From Pomacea canaliculata (lineage: Eukaryota; Mollusca; Gastropoda; Architaenioglossa; Ampullariidae), in contig NC_037596.1 of the NCBI RefSeq assembly GCF_003073045.1, forward strand, positions 9,910,950 to 9,974,949: DNA of 64,000 nt, written 5' to 3'. Each line of letters begins with the position of its first letter. Within the stretch, counting starts at the first letter, position 1. A program made the position numbers and the translations under genes. Below, piece after piece: positions 39,176-50,968 of this stretch. A model generated the notes under the pieces. It was not told the DNA's origin. It did not search any database and was given only the letters and a program-made list of their open reading frames with translations.

Positions 39176-40159
39176 GCTTGGAGCATAATACGTCCCACTC
39201 TTTGGGCTCCCAAAGCTTTTTCGTACTGGGATCGAGCCTTTCTATTGGTATGACCCACTCTTTATGTATCGCCTTGTCTTTAGGAAAGTGATAAAAAGAA
39301 ACTTTTGACACTTTTCCCATCTTTTCGTGGCAATCGGGTGCAGCTCATTCACGAGGCATGGTTCTCATGTGTCATCTGTTAGGACACTGAACTTATACTT
39401 CAATGCTAATAAACATTTCCGCTAAACTTCTGAGTCTTTAGGCTAATCCATGTCAAAGTGTGGATGCCTTTGTTCTCTCACTTTATCTTTTCTGAGCTTT
39501 ACGTCCTGCCATAAAGTGAATCTTCTTTTATTGAAAAATATTCCCCCATTGACAAGATCGTTTTCTTCACAAAAATCATTCAACTTGCCGTCGTTGTCAT
39601 ATACCCTATACCTTTCGTTCTCATGAGCTGCAATGATTATTTCAAAACAACAAAAGAATCAGATTAGAGTAGAAGCTAATCGGTAAGCTTCTTCTGTTTA
39701 GTAGCCACATCTCCATATTCATCAAGCTTTCCATTTTGACCTGTTTTGCACTTACGAATGACGCAGAGGAAGAGAACAACAGACTTCTACAACAGTTTAC
39801 AGACATCAATCGAAAACATTCCTAGCTATGACAATACTAAAGCAGAAGATTGTGTTGTTTGGGGATAATCATTGCAACCTCTTCTTTGTAATGGGTTTGT
39901 AATGTAATCATTTTAACTTTAATGATCTTAGGAAATCCAAAAAGATATGGGATTCAGATTTGATGTGTCTATGACCAACCCAAAGTACGAGCTGAGCCGA
40001 TGGCAGTCCGCACCTCGTGTACTCCTACCTTCCCTCGCACGGACGATACCACTCCTTTCCCCCCGGTGGGAAGATATCGGCCTTTAATGGAACTCTTCTT
40101 GGTAAGGGGGAAAAAAACCTGTGCAAGGGAAGCTACTCTCATCCTGTAGCAGACGACAA

Positions 40160-40545
40160 CAATTCAATTCAATTCAATGGAACTTTATTATCTCACTAGG
40201 AGAAATTATATGACGTGGTATGACAACTGGCAATAGAGGTTTTTGGTTCTAGGAACAGGACAAATGATGGATTTTTCCAGATATTTGGTACAGTACTCAC
40301 TTTTACAGACCAAGAGAACAACTGGGTAAAAACACCAGACAGCTGAGTCGCACAGTTTTTCAACACTCTTCCACAAATACCATCAGGGCCACATGCGTTC
40401 CTCACATTCACCGGTCTAAAAAGGATAAAACAGCGTTTTCCTTAATCACAAAGTCATCCAATTCGCTCCCATGCTGCTCCTCCCCTACTCTCTCCTCCAG
40501 TGCAGAAATCACATTAAATAACTGTCACTATAGATGTCAGACACT
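40160..40545 (-). pseudogene. LINE reverse-transcriptase fragment
   Basis: Minus-strand frame NACGPDGICGRVLKNCATQL then VSTVPNIWKNPSFV matches the start of the RT domain in CR1/Jockey-like LINEs (GPDG...W...). Truncated on both sides; inserted inside sequence shared with the 32006 element. Confidence 0.75.
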
Positions 40546-41069
40546 ATATTTACCCGATTTTGTATCTGTTCTTCGCCGAAATTTGAAGGGGTCCCATGGG
40601 ACCCCATTGACGAAAATTGAAGGGGTCCTCCGAACTTTTAATGCGTACTGTACGCAATTTTTTGCGTAAGCAGAAGCCCTGTATGTATTTTTAGACATCC
40701 ATTCATACAGCATTTTGTTGACTCATGATTTTTGTAAATTTTATTCTTAATTTTTTATTTTTATAAATTTTATTCTTTGTACCTTTTGTACCGCTAAATT
40801 TACTTTTTACAAGAATAAAAACTTCCATATCAGATATTTAATCCAGTTAGCATTCGTGATTGGAAAAACGTGTCCTTTGTCTCGACCTTAAAGATGACGT
40901 CATGGAAAAACGTAGTTTCGTATCCATCTAGACACACTTTAATGAGTCAAGTGAATTGTTTTTCCAAATAAATTTACAGTTAAGATAATAATAAAGAAAT
41001 GTAAAGTAAAATTCAAAAAAACGTATTCTCGTCTTCACGCGATTTCCTTTCACAGTAACACGAGACACA

Positions 41070-44000
41070 ATGTTCTGCAGAGTTTTAATATTTCTATGGT
41101 GTTTGGCCTATGGTTTGTAATTTCGATTAGCATTATTTTTATAGTACTAAATTTCCTGATCATCCACCTATTAGACGTGGGTTTTCCCCATTTATATATG
41201 CTTGAGCAGACTGTAAAGTGGCAATCGTCTTTTGTTGTTTTGGCCATTTTGTCGAATTTGGACTAAACCAATGCAGCATAGTTTTTTCTTTTAATGTGGT
41301 GTATACGATATGCATGAAAAGAAAAAAAATAAATAAAAGTGTTTACTTATCAGAGGCTAAATTTGCTTAATGCAGTCTTGTTGTTCTTTTATTTCTTGAT
41401 GTTATGAAAGTTTTTTTCTAAACGTGAAGAATACTTCTGTTTCAGTGATGGGCAGCGATGTGGATCATTGTTTCCAACATGACCAGCAGGGAGAGATGAT
41501 ACACATAACATGCGAATTCAACAAGAACACTTTCAATGGAGGGAACTGTCCCATAGTCCGTGCAGACCCTTATTTTGACATAACCGTCAAGGATAGCGAG
41601 CTCTCAGTTATCTGTTCTTTGAATCCAACAGGAGGAGGCCAGCTTAGACCCCAGAATGGCGCTGGAGTTTGCTGGTGCAACCATACATTATTCAGTAGCT
41701 CATCTTGTACATCATTGCTAAACACAACTTCTCTCGGAAGACAAGTGACTTGGAAAGGTTGCTCTCAGATAACAATAGAGCTGGAGGCAGAAAACATCAA
41801 CACCACGCATCGTAAGTATGGGCTAATGTTCGTGTTTAACGTATTTGAATAACTTGCTTAACTAAAATATTTTGTGAAAAATTAAGCAATATTTATGTAG
41901 AACATGCAGGGATCTAGCATACTTACCCCTGTGTTTGGGTGTGTGGAGGTATGTGGTTGGATAACAATGCATGACTACATGGAGAGAAGGGTAAAGTAAG
42001 AGAGGGTGAGATGGGAACTGACATTATATAAGACTTGCCCCACGAGAAAAAAAGAGGTTCCTAACGCCTCACACCCCAGTGACCTTAAAAAAAGCTAGGG
42101 AGCAACCCTTACCACAGTCATTACACCTGCTTTATTGCCTGAGGCAGTGAACTTTTTATCCAAAATATTCTCGACATCCAGGCTTAACTTGATCAACTGC
42201 CTGTGTACTCTTCAGCTCTTGCTAACAATGTCGACGATATGGCAAGGCCAAAGTGCTCCTTTACTTCCTTTAAGCCTATCTCGGAAAGTGAGCTTATGAC
42301 CATCATACTCCAGTCAAAACCCACAACTTGTCCACTGGAGCCGATTCCTACCCCACTACTGGTAGACTGTCTAGACATTTTACTCCCTGCCCTCACAGAA
42401 ATAGTAAATGATAGCTTCTTCATCTTCTTGCATCTTCCCAACTACCTTCAAAACAGCCTTAGTGAAACCACTGTTAAAAAACCCTATCCTCGACATCAAC
42501 ATATTAATTACTGCCCAGTCTCAAATTTGCCACTTCTTTCCAAAATCATTAAGAAAGTAGTTCTCAAGAAAATTCTATCCTATCTCTAAAAAAAAGATTT
42601 TTCCATCATAGTCTGCTTACTGTACTGCTCTGTTCATAGCACTGAGACTGCCATGCTTTAGTTGACAAACAGCATTTGTCTGCTCATCTCATTCCTCATC
42701 ATGTTAGACCTGTCTACTGCCTTTGATACTAGAGGCCCCACTACTCTCATTCATAGACTTATGGCATCTCAGGCTCCCCACTCAACTCAATTAAATCTCT
42801 CAGATAAAACTCATTTCTAGTGGATGGCTGTGTCTCCACCAGTCTCTATATGCTCAAAAATCCCCCAAGGTTCTGTAGTTGGTCCCATCCTCTCTATCAT
42901 GTACATGAAGCCACTTACTACTTTAATTGGATCTCACTCTATATCTGACCAATCCTTTGCTGATGACATTCAGCTGTCAGATGTTCTCCATCCCCGGCAC
43001 ACGCTGCTATACAGAGCGTCCAAGATTGTAGTTCTGATATAAACTCTGGATGACCCACAACAAGTTAAAACTCAAGGACGCAAAAAACAGAAGCTTTAAT
43101 TTTTTTCAAAGAGGAGAGCCAGGGTTTACTCCTCCCCCTACTACTTTACTGAAATCTTGTTTGTCCACATTTCTGCCCGAAACCGTCACTACTCATCAGA
43201 CTCCCGCATTTTATCCTCCCTCCAACACAGACAGTCACAGGACAACGGACGTCCTCCCTCTGTGCTGCTAGGCGGTGGAACTCTCTTCCACATCACATTC
43301 GCTACACGGACTCCAAGTCTACATTCAAATGCTCACTGAAAACATGTCTGTTCACAGAGTACAATCCCTGATCTACTATTCCTAACTCCCTAGCAATACT
43401 GTCTGTCATGCTGTCATGTAACGACTCCATCTAACACTGTTTATAGTATCTACATCCCTTCATACCTTCGTCCATTGCTTTATGTTCTACTCTTGTACCT
43501 CATCTTTATGTTGTTCAGTGTCTATATGTACTTCACTGTCCACTGGCTGCTATCTTTCATTTATCATTATTGGTCTGCACAGAGTGCGATTTTGTCTTGG
43601 TCGTGATGCTGCTCGTTATACGTTCACAACAACAACAACAACATCATCATCATCATCATCATCATCATCTGAAAAGTCACAGAACCTGTTCCACAAACAG
43701 TTTATTTCAATTCCCTCTCTACTATGCCTCTATGCATTGCTTTTAACAGTTAAAGGCACACTACCATACTGACTTTTCCATAGAAAGAGCCAAACAAAAT
43801 GTAGGCACCGTAAAAAATAATGTGTAACTGGAAACACAATTTTTCGTCTTAAGAAAGAACAGAACAATAAGAAATAACATGTTTGTTAATGTAATAATGT
43901 AAAAAACAAAAACAAGGAGCAGTTTTTGTAGTTGGACAATTTAAGGACCAGATATTCGTCTGAGCATCTGTGAGAGAAAAAAAACTATTCTTAAGAATTT

Positions 44001-44144
44001 TTTTTCTTGTTTCCAGCAACTACTGTTGAGACAACGAAAGACAATGTAAACGCTCCGGCAGGTGTTGGAAGAATTGTTGGAGGACTTGTTGCAGGACTTG
44101 GTGTATTGATCCTTTTCTTTTTTTTTAGGATGTCGTTGGTGTAA
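41070..44144 (+). CDS. Gene C: single-Ig-domain transmembrane protein
   Basis: Exon 1 41070-41112 (MFCRVLIFLWCLAY, signal peptide, phase 1). Exon 2 41446-41811 encodes one Cys-rich Ig-like domain of about 122 residues (HITCEFNKN, GVCWCNHTLF). Exon 3 44017-44144 encodes a Thr-rich stalk and a helix (GRIVGGLVAGLGVLILFFFF), reaching a TAA soon after. All junctions are GT/AG and in frame; the product is 178 residues as read. Just after the T-run the exon has a strong GTGAGT donor (44150) that would be in the family's usual phase 1 if the run were one base shorter, so the stop may be an assembly error or a real truncation. Similar in size and CWC motif to gene B. Intron 2 holds a LINE. Confidence 0.75.
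42190..43672 (+). pseudogene. Degenerate CR1-like LINE in gene C intron 2
   Basis: Broken frames give LMTIILQSKPTTCPLEPIPT, then YCPVSNLPLLSKIIKKVVLK, then KIPQGSVVGPILSIMYMKPL and DQSFADDIQLSD, the RT core in which the catalytic box survives as FADD. Downstream is the characteristic CR1-type 3' part, ending TTTTGTCTTGGTCGTGATGC and then AAC/ATC microsatellite at about 43627-43670. Same orientation as gene C. Confidence 0.85.
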
Positions 44145-44873
44145 ACATAGTGAGTATGTCTTTCTGATGCCATTTGCTCTATCGTGAGGGTACAGTGCAC
44201 GTGAAGTCACATCTACCGTCTGTGCGTAAAACTGCTTACAAATTTAACATATGATATATATATACTAACGGACAAGAAATTAAGCCATCACTACAGACAC
44301 CTGTGCAGGCTAAAGAAAGCAATATAAGTGTTTATGCATGAAGCTCAATAATTAACCCTAGTTAATTTTACCAGATGTTTACTACGGCTTGCAATCACAT
44401 TGTTTGAGTTTTTATTGGGTAACTCTCCCTTACACCCTACTTTGCGGCATGGAACATTAGAGAATCCCATAATAGCAAGAGGTTGGGAGTAATAGACAGA
44501 CAGGGAAAAGTGTTTGAGAATAAAGTAAGGCAGAGAAAGAAGGTAAAAATGTTAAAAGTATTTTATGTAAAATGTCATGAAACGGTTATATATGTTTGTG
44601 CTTCTCCATCCCTCTTCTAATCGGTGTCTCGACCTTGCTGATTCTAAGAGTAAAATTATGTTTGCTTAAATTACAACCATTGAGACTGATACAAAATACA
44701 TTTGAAATCGAGATTCTTTTGGTCTTTCGTCCTCGCTCTTCTTCGGAGTTATGGTTATGTTTACTATCTACTAATTGTCCTTGTAAGTGTTCTACCTCAA
44801 ACAGACGCTCTGTTGTCGTGATAGTGAAAGTATTAAATGTAATGCTTTCTGTTTTCCTTTCATCATTTTTCAG

Positions 44874-45517
44874 GAATGGGAAAAGTCTCAAAAAGTCACA
44901 TTTGAATCAATATACTTTACTGCCTCTTTCTAATACTTTTTTTTGTCCTGACTCGGTCCAAATTCAAATCAGATATTAACTTGACTTCTTTCTGAACAAA
45001 CCTCAAATTATTTAATTAGTCATTCAGGACGTTCATCTGATTTTCTTGTTTCCAGGAAAACCTAGAAAGGGGATGGGGATCCATTGGCTAAACTGAAGCG
45101 TGCCTGTCAGCGCGTGGAAAAAAATGTGAAAATCAAGGGCAATGGTCTCGTTTGCCTACTTACAAAGAGATGTTGAGCATCAGCGCATCTTTAAAACGCC
45201 GAGGGACAAATCAACATACCATAAAACGACGAAGTCTGTAAAATATCCTAATCTATAAAACGGTTATATACAAAAGGCAAAATAACAGAGTAGCAGAAGT
45301 GTGATCAGACACTACTTTGTAAGTTTAGAAACAAGACGCTTGATTTTGATTTCTCTATTTCGTAAAAGAGCAACGAGATGCTCACAATATATAAATATAA
45401 GTATAACTTCTTGAGTGCTTTTCCATTTAGACGTTTTAGTATCACTGGTGGTAGTAGATGTAGTAAATGATTTCTGTTTTCCAGGATATGTAACAACAGT
45501 GTTCATCCGTTAAATCT
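44874..45517 (+). CDS. Candidate alternative terminal exons of gene C
   Basis: Three strong acceptors each followed by a short open tail: CATTTTTCAG/GAATGGG (44874), TTGTTTCCAG/GAAAACC (45057) and CTGTTTTCCAG/GATATG (45485). In phase 1 they give about 10, 13 and 9 residues before a stop; in phase 0 the first two also stay open briefly. They could be alternative cytoplasmic tails of gene C. Low certainty without transcripts. Confidence 0.25.
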
Positions 45518-45519
45518 CT

Positions 45520-47475
45520 TTAAACAATAAGCTGGGATGTGGTTTGTGACTTCTGTACTACACGTGTTACATCGCTCCTGCCTTTTGTAAGACAGAAACT
45601 AGCAGATACAGCCAAGTTTGTCTGTTTTCGTAAGGAGTTGATAGAGAAATTTGAAAACTAGTCTTCACAATGCCAAGTGTAAATAACCAACATAACTCTT
45701 CCTCGCTTCATCTGCTTTCAAACGTGGTTCCCTCCCCTGCAAGTCTTGTGCTCAATGTCCAGTCATGTTAGTTGAAGGCTGACATCCATTTGTCTTCTAA
45801 ACTGATAATAATGTATAAGCTCTTTAGCTGGATGGTAGGGGTTTCCCATCCAATCCACCCGAGGCCATGTGTGTGTGGATGGGGTGGCAAATTAATGAGC
45901 AAAACAACAAGATAGTTATCACAGATATTATAAAGACACGTGACGCCTTCTGCAAAGTGTGTGATGTGTGACTTCAGGTATCTAAGCACCTTAGGTGTAT
46001 GTGGGAGAACGGATGGTAGTCTTCATGTGTAGAAACTTTTCCACCCTTAGTAGAAAATTGTACTACTAAAGACCAGATATGTGTGCGAGTCATAACTGGC
46101 TAAAATCAAACTGAGAAAATTTGTGCCTGATTATAATGAAATAAAATAAAGAGTAACACGTACGAATGTTTCACATATTAGTATTTAGTCCAGATCGTTG
46201 CATGCGTGTGTTTTTATAATCTTTAAATACCTTATATTATCTTTTATGACACTAGTTTCAAAAGTACTTTTCAGGAACACAAGCAAACTGAAAAAAATTC
46301 ATTCTTAGTTTACGAGGTTGTTTTTTAACAAATGTCACAATGCTTCATTTTTACCAGTCATACAGAATACAAGAAGACTTTATCATTTAGTAGATATATC
46401 CAGGTGTTTAAAAGCATCAACTTCAAGTAATTTAACTAATGCACAAGCATTGCCTAAATTTTAGATAATATGAATATGGAGTGCATAAAGTAATAATTAA
46501 CACGTGGAAAGCCCAATCCTCGTTTATGCAAATACACTTTGACCTTTCACCGCGTTTTCCTCTTCTTTTGCTCACACTACTAGAGGAAAGACTTGTCTGA
46601 AGTCGTCTGCACTATCATTCATGAGTGTTCAAGTATCAATCTTCTATGAATCAGCTTTGGTTTGGTAAAGCACTACATAATAGGCACTTGTGGCGGAGTT
46701 TTTCGGAGGAGAAATAAGTAGCAGGCATGGTAGATAAAGCGAAAGTAAACAAAAAATGTTAGGACTTTTCAAATATTTTAGAAAACCTCTAGATAATAAC
46801 CTCCCCCCACAACATACTATTAATTTCACCAGATTAAATGTAAAACACCATACCCCACTTTCAGACGGAACTCGGTGTAGGTTGACCGGAATACAGAGCA
46901 GGGAAGAACGAAGCACACGTGTCTGGTGTGTAAGCCACTCAGCAACATCCTCTAGCTCTGTAAATGTTGACTGAGCTCTGTCTCTCTCAGGCTTGCTAGC
47001 ACTAGTCCTCTCTATCTTTATTTCTTTCTAGCTAGTTTTTTTCTTTTCGTTCATATGCACACAATTTTATTTTTATGAAAAGTTTAATTTTGTAAAACGT
47101 TCAGCTCACTCTGGACATTCCATGACCTCTGAGTCAGTACAAAACTAGCGACAGTGAAGTTTAAACTTATACAAGATACCGTTGGAACGATAGAATAACA
47201 GAACTGTAGAACGATAAACAGAGGAAGGTTGGTGCAATTGCCATTATGGGATTAAATATGTATGGATGCTTGTCTGAAGAAAGCTGCTGTTACTTCGATC
47301 AGCATTTGATGGACGAATGCATGTGTAATGTGTGCTTAATTCTTGTTCGTTATTTTCTAAGTGAAAACATTTTAAACAAAAAGTAAAAGATATATTTTCA
47401 ACTTTACTGTTAGTCGAAAAGGACACTTTTTTCAACATAAATCAGTAAATTAATGATTTTATTTATTTTAAAAAA
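45520..47475. other. Intergenic stretch, nothing recognised
   Basis: AT-rich, no domain-bearing ORF or convincing exon borders on either strand. Confidence 0.5.
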
Positions 47476-47477
47476 AT

Positions 47478-48945
47478 CAGGATTTATCATCCAACATGTT
47501 CTTTGTTAACATTGAATAATTATTACAGCGCTGTCGACTTCCTCGATGATTTTCTTCGCCATAATGAAGGAGACAGCTTTCGTTGTACAAGTACGTGGGA
47601 CAAGAGAGACAACTGTCTTCACTTTGTACTTTCTGCTACACAACCGCTGTCGACAAGGGAGACAACTGTTGACTCTTTCAAACTTTCCTTTTTTCCACCA
47701 CTAAGCAAACTTGCATTTCAGTTTTTTCGACTCACCTGTATCCTATATTTATACCATAATCACGAGAATAACAAAATGAACATTGTGTGCAGTAACTGTG
47801 TATATTGACAGACTAAACATATTGTAATGTCACTATAATGTTACTATTACAGATTTCAAACACAGTTATGAGTCGATAACTTAATTGCTGTTTTCAAACT
47901 CAGTGATGGGTCATTTGATGTTTTCAAACATTGTAATATTTCCTTTGTACAGTGGTCACAGCTACTGAGTGGGTTTTGATTCTTTATGTGACACTGGTGT
48001 CAACTGGTAAACGAGTAGATTATTCAAAACACCTAAAATACTTTCCTTGGAAAAATAATAAATAAAATATTTTCCGATCACAGCTGAATATGAAAATGGT
48101 TAACCTAGCAGGCTGTCCCTTCCTACTAATTGCCTTGTGTAGCACCTGTTCAGGTTGAGTCACTGTCATGTAGAAATGCTTGTCTTTAGAGATGACTGAT
48201 GCCAAAAATCAGGATTTATCATCCAACATGTTATTTGTTAACATTGAATAATTATGTACAGCGCTGTCGACTTCCTCGATGATTTTCTTCACCATAATGA
48301 AGGAGACAGCTTTCGCTGTACACGTACGTGGGACAAGAGAGACAACTGTCTTCACTTTGTACTTTCTGCTGCACAACCGCTGTCAACAAGGGAGACAACT
48401 GTTTACCTTCCAAGCTTTTCCTTTTCCCGCCACTAAGTAAACTTGTATTTCAGTTTTGCTCGAATAACCGGTATCCTATATCTATATCATATTCATGAGA
48501 ATAACAAAACATACATTGTGTGTAATAACTGTGTATATTGACAGACTAAACATACTGTAATGTCACTATAATGTTATTATCACAGATTTCAAACACAGTT
48601 ATGAGTCGATAACTTAATCGCTGTTTTCAAACTCAGTGATGGGTCATTTGATGTTTTCAAACATTGTAAAATATCCTTCGTACAGTGATCACAGCTACTG
48701 AGTGGGTTTTGATTCCTTATGTGACATTGGTGTCAACTGGTAAAGGAGTAGATTATTCAAAACGCCTAAAATACTTTTCTCGGACAAATAATAAATAAAA
48801 AAAATCCTTCGATCACAGCGGAATGCAAAAATGGTTAACCTAGGGCGCAGAGCAGGCTGTCCCATTCCTAGTAACTGTCTTGTGTAGCACCTGTTCAGGT
48901 TGATCAATGTCAGGTACAAATGCTTCCCTTCCGAGATGAAGGATG
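47478..48945. repeat. Tandem duplication, two units of about 0.73 kb
   Basis: Unit 1 47478-48210 and unit 2 48211-48945 begin with CAGGATTTATCATCCAACAT and stay closely similar throughout, offset about 732 bp. Each contains an acceptor-like TACAG, then an open frame SAVDFLDDFL.HNEGDSF with CLHFVLSA, and the GGGAGACAACTGT word. Confidence 0.9.
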
Positions 48946-50968
48946 AAATACAAGTCAGACACAGCAGATGACCAGTTCTAAAGGCAGTTTATTCTCTGAA
49001 GAGACCATTCTGAAATGAAAGTCGAGCACAGGTCATGGGGATTACAGAAAATCCTAATACAGTATTTTCTTATCGAAAGCACTTGTTTTCAAGCACCGAT
49101 TAAAGTAGAACTTTGTAAAGGACCAATGCTTACTTCTGGCATTATCCTGTGGGAGAAGATTTAGTAAAAGTTCGTTCATCGGGACAAGAGGTTTATCACT
49201 GGGTCAAGAGAGGCTCTGTTGTGGTGTGTCCAGACTAGTTTGAAGCTTACTAGAGTCACGGGAACATTATCTATCCAGGGGTGGCCTGAGGCATGTGCAA
49301 CAGTGCATCTGCAGAGGGCCACACAATCCCAGATGCCGCCACTCCAAGTCTACACATAAAATATAAAACAGAAAGAGAAAGTAACGACACAGCTGACGGC
49401 AATGTGGCTGAAAGACATTGTTTCTTGTTAATTAGTCCGCGGTATTTACTAATGTTGCTTTCAATTCTTTTCTGCCCAGGGCCGCCACGAGACTAGAGGT
49501 ACCCTGGTCTACATCTTATTTTCAGAATAAAGTGCAGTGAAGCTAGGTTTTGATCCTCTTTAAAAATGCAGGGCCTACTCAAGGTGAGCCACTTACTAGT
49601 GACTGCTGCTGCCATGCTTGTTTTCTATTCAGATCTTTGTCTCGTCATTTTCTTTCAGTGCAAATTATCTTTAAGAAACAAGTCTTCTTTTATTAAAGTA
49701 TTTTATTAGAGCCACTTGCTAACAGTGATGGCACCATTGCCGTGTGTACTCGAAACATGTAAGAAAAAGAATTGAGGGTGACGAACGAACAAGGATCGTA
49801 AACAGAAACAAGTGTAAATAAATAGAATGCATGCAACTAAATAAGGAAGTAACAAGTTTCTACAGTGATAAATATCATAAAATTTTCATAATGTTATTTT
49901 TCCGTGGTTTAAAAAGGTCATTATCAACAATTACATGGAAAAATCTCAAATGCGCCCAGTATCAGAGAATAAAAAAAAATAATAATACAATGTAAACTGC
50001 AATGTCCGTGATTGTTGCCCATTCAATTTTGATTTAGAGAAGATTTACTCACCTGTCTGAGGAGTGAATTCAGTTTGAGCCTTTTTTAAACTTCAGTCGA
50101 AGCTTGGGCTTGATCATCTTCGACTTCTAATTAAAGTTCGAATCTGTGGGACTGCATTTCAAATGAGTCGTTTCATTTTCGGGGCTAAAACACCCTTGTT
50201 GAACACGACAACCTGAGAGATGTTTCTTCATCTGACTCCATATGATTATGTGACCCGAGACACACTTGCTGCTACAAATACTACTTACATAGAACAGAAC
50301 TCTCCTGTGTAACGGGTAACTTTATTCTGTTTACCTACTGACAGGTGAGAATGCGGATGTTTGAAGGCTTAAATCTTGAAAATTAGCATAATTATAAACT
50401 CGCATTTTAGGAATTAATATTTCAAAATTAACTTACCCCAATCATAAAAAAATGTTGACCTCGAGTTAGCCTTTTAGTCTACCTGCATAAGGGCAATGTA
50501 CTGAGCTCTAACACTGTGTCGGTGATGGTAATAAAAGTATTCTGGAATGCAATTTTCGAATAACGGGGCGCCCACTCCCAGATTCCTTTTCGTAAAGACA
50601 CATGCATAAAAACATTACCACAAACAGAAAAAGGTGGTCACGTTTGTAGACAGATAAGTACAATTAACATGTATAATAAACATAAATATAGCTTAACTCC
50701 TCCCATGGACTGAGTCCTATCGTAAACACACCCGTATACAAACCCGACCTGCGCTGTTGACTTTGACCTAGTCGTCCTGTATCTCGAGATCACCTGCATT
50801 TGGCAAAATAGTCTGCTGCACTGAGCTTTATCAAATCTTTTGAAAAACAATGCGCCCCATTATGTAACTATGTTTCTGTCATGGTGACAAGATAATGGTA
50901 CTGTTGCAATACCAAGCATTGACAGATAAAAACATCCTTCGACGAAATTTTAAGGACTAAAAGCTTAC
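48946..50968. other. Downstream flank of gene D, mostly unexplained
   Basis: Probably contains the missing tail exon(s) of gene D. A candidate acceptor near 50805 (AAATGCAG) gives only GDLEIQDD in phase 1 before a stop. At 49277-49500 CAGGGGTGGCC and CAGGGCCGCCACG words suggest a DNA-transposon remnant; weak. Confidence 0.4.

Larger units (their letters stand above)
33530..40681 (-). mobile_element. Candidate 7.15-kb DNA transposon, with nested insertions
   Basis: Left end CAGGGCTTCTGCTAAGGC (33530) and right end GCGTAAGCAGAAGCCCTG (40681) are the two termini of the 320-bp element at 32006, in inverse orientation. The flanks are TATGT on both sides (33525-33529 and 40682-40686), a 5-bp target duplication. 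The interior includes a short minus-strand ORF at 33909-33700 (contains YLTYFKDVVDIVVRIIVSET) that I do not recognise, a conserved GATGGCAGTC...ATATCGGCCTTTA block present twice (34725-34840 and 39995-40087), LINE fragments and a MITE. The superfamily is unassigned; some or all of the interior may be later insertions. Confidence 0.5.
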
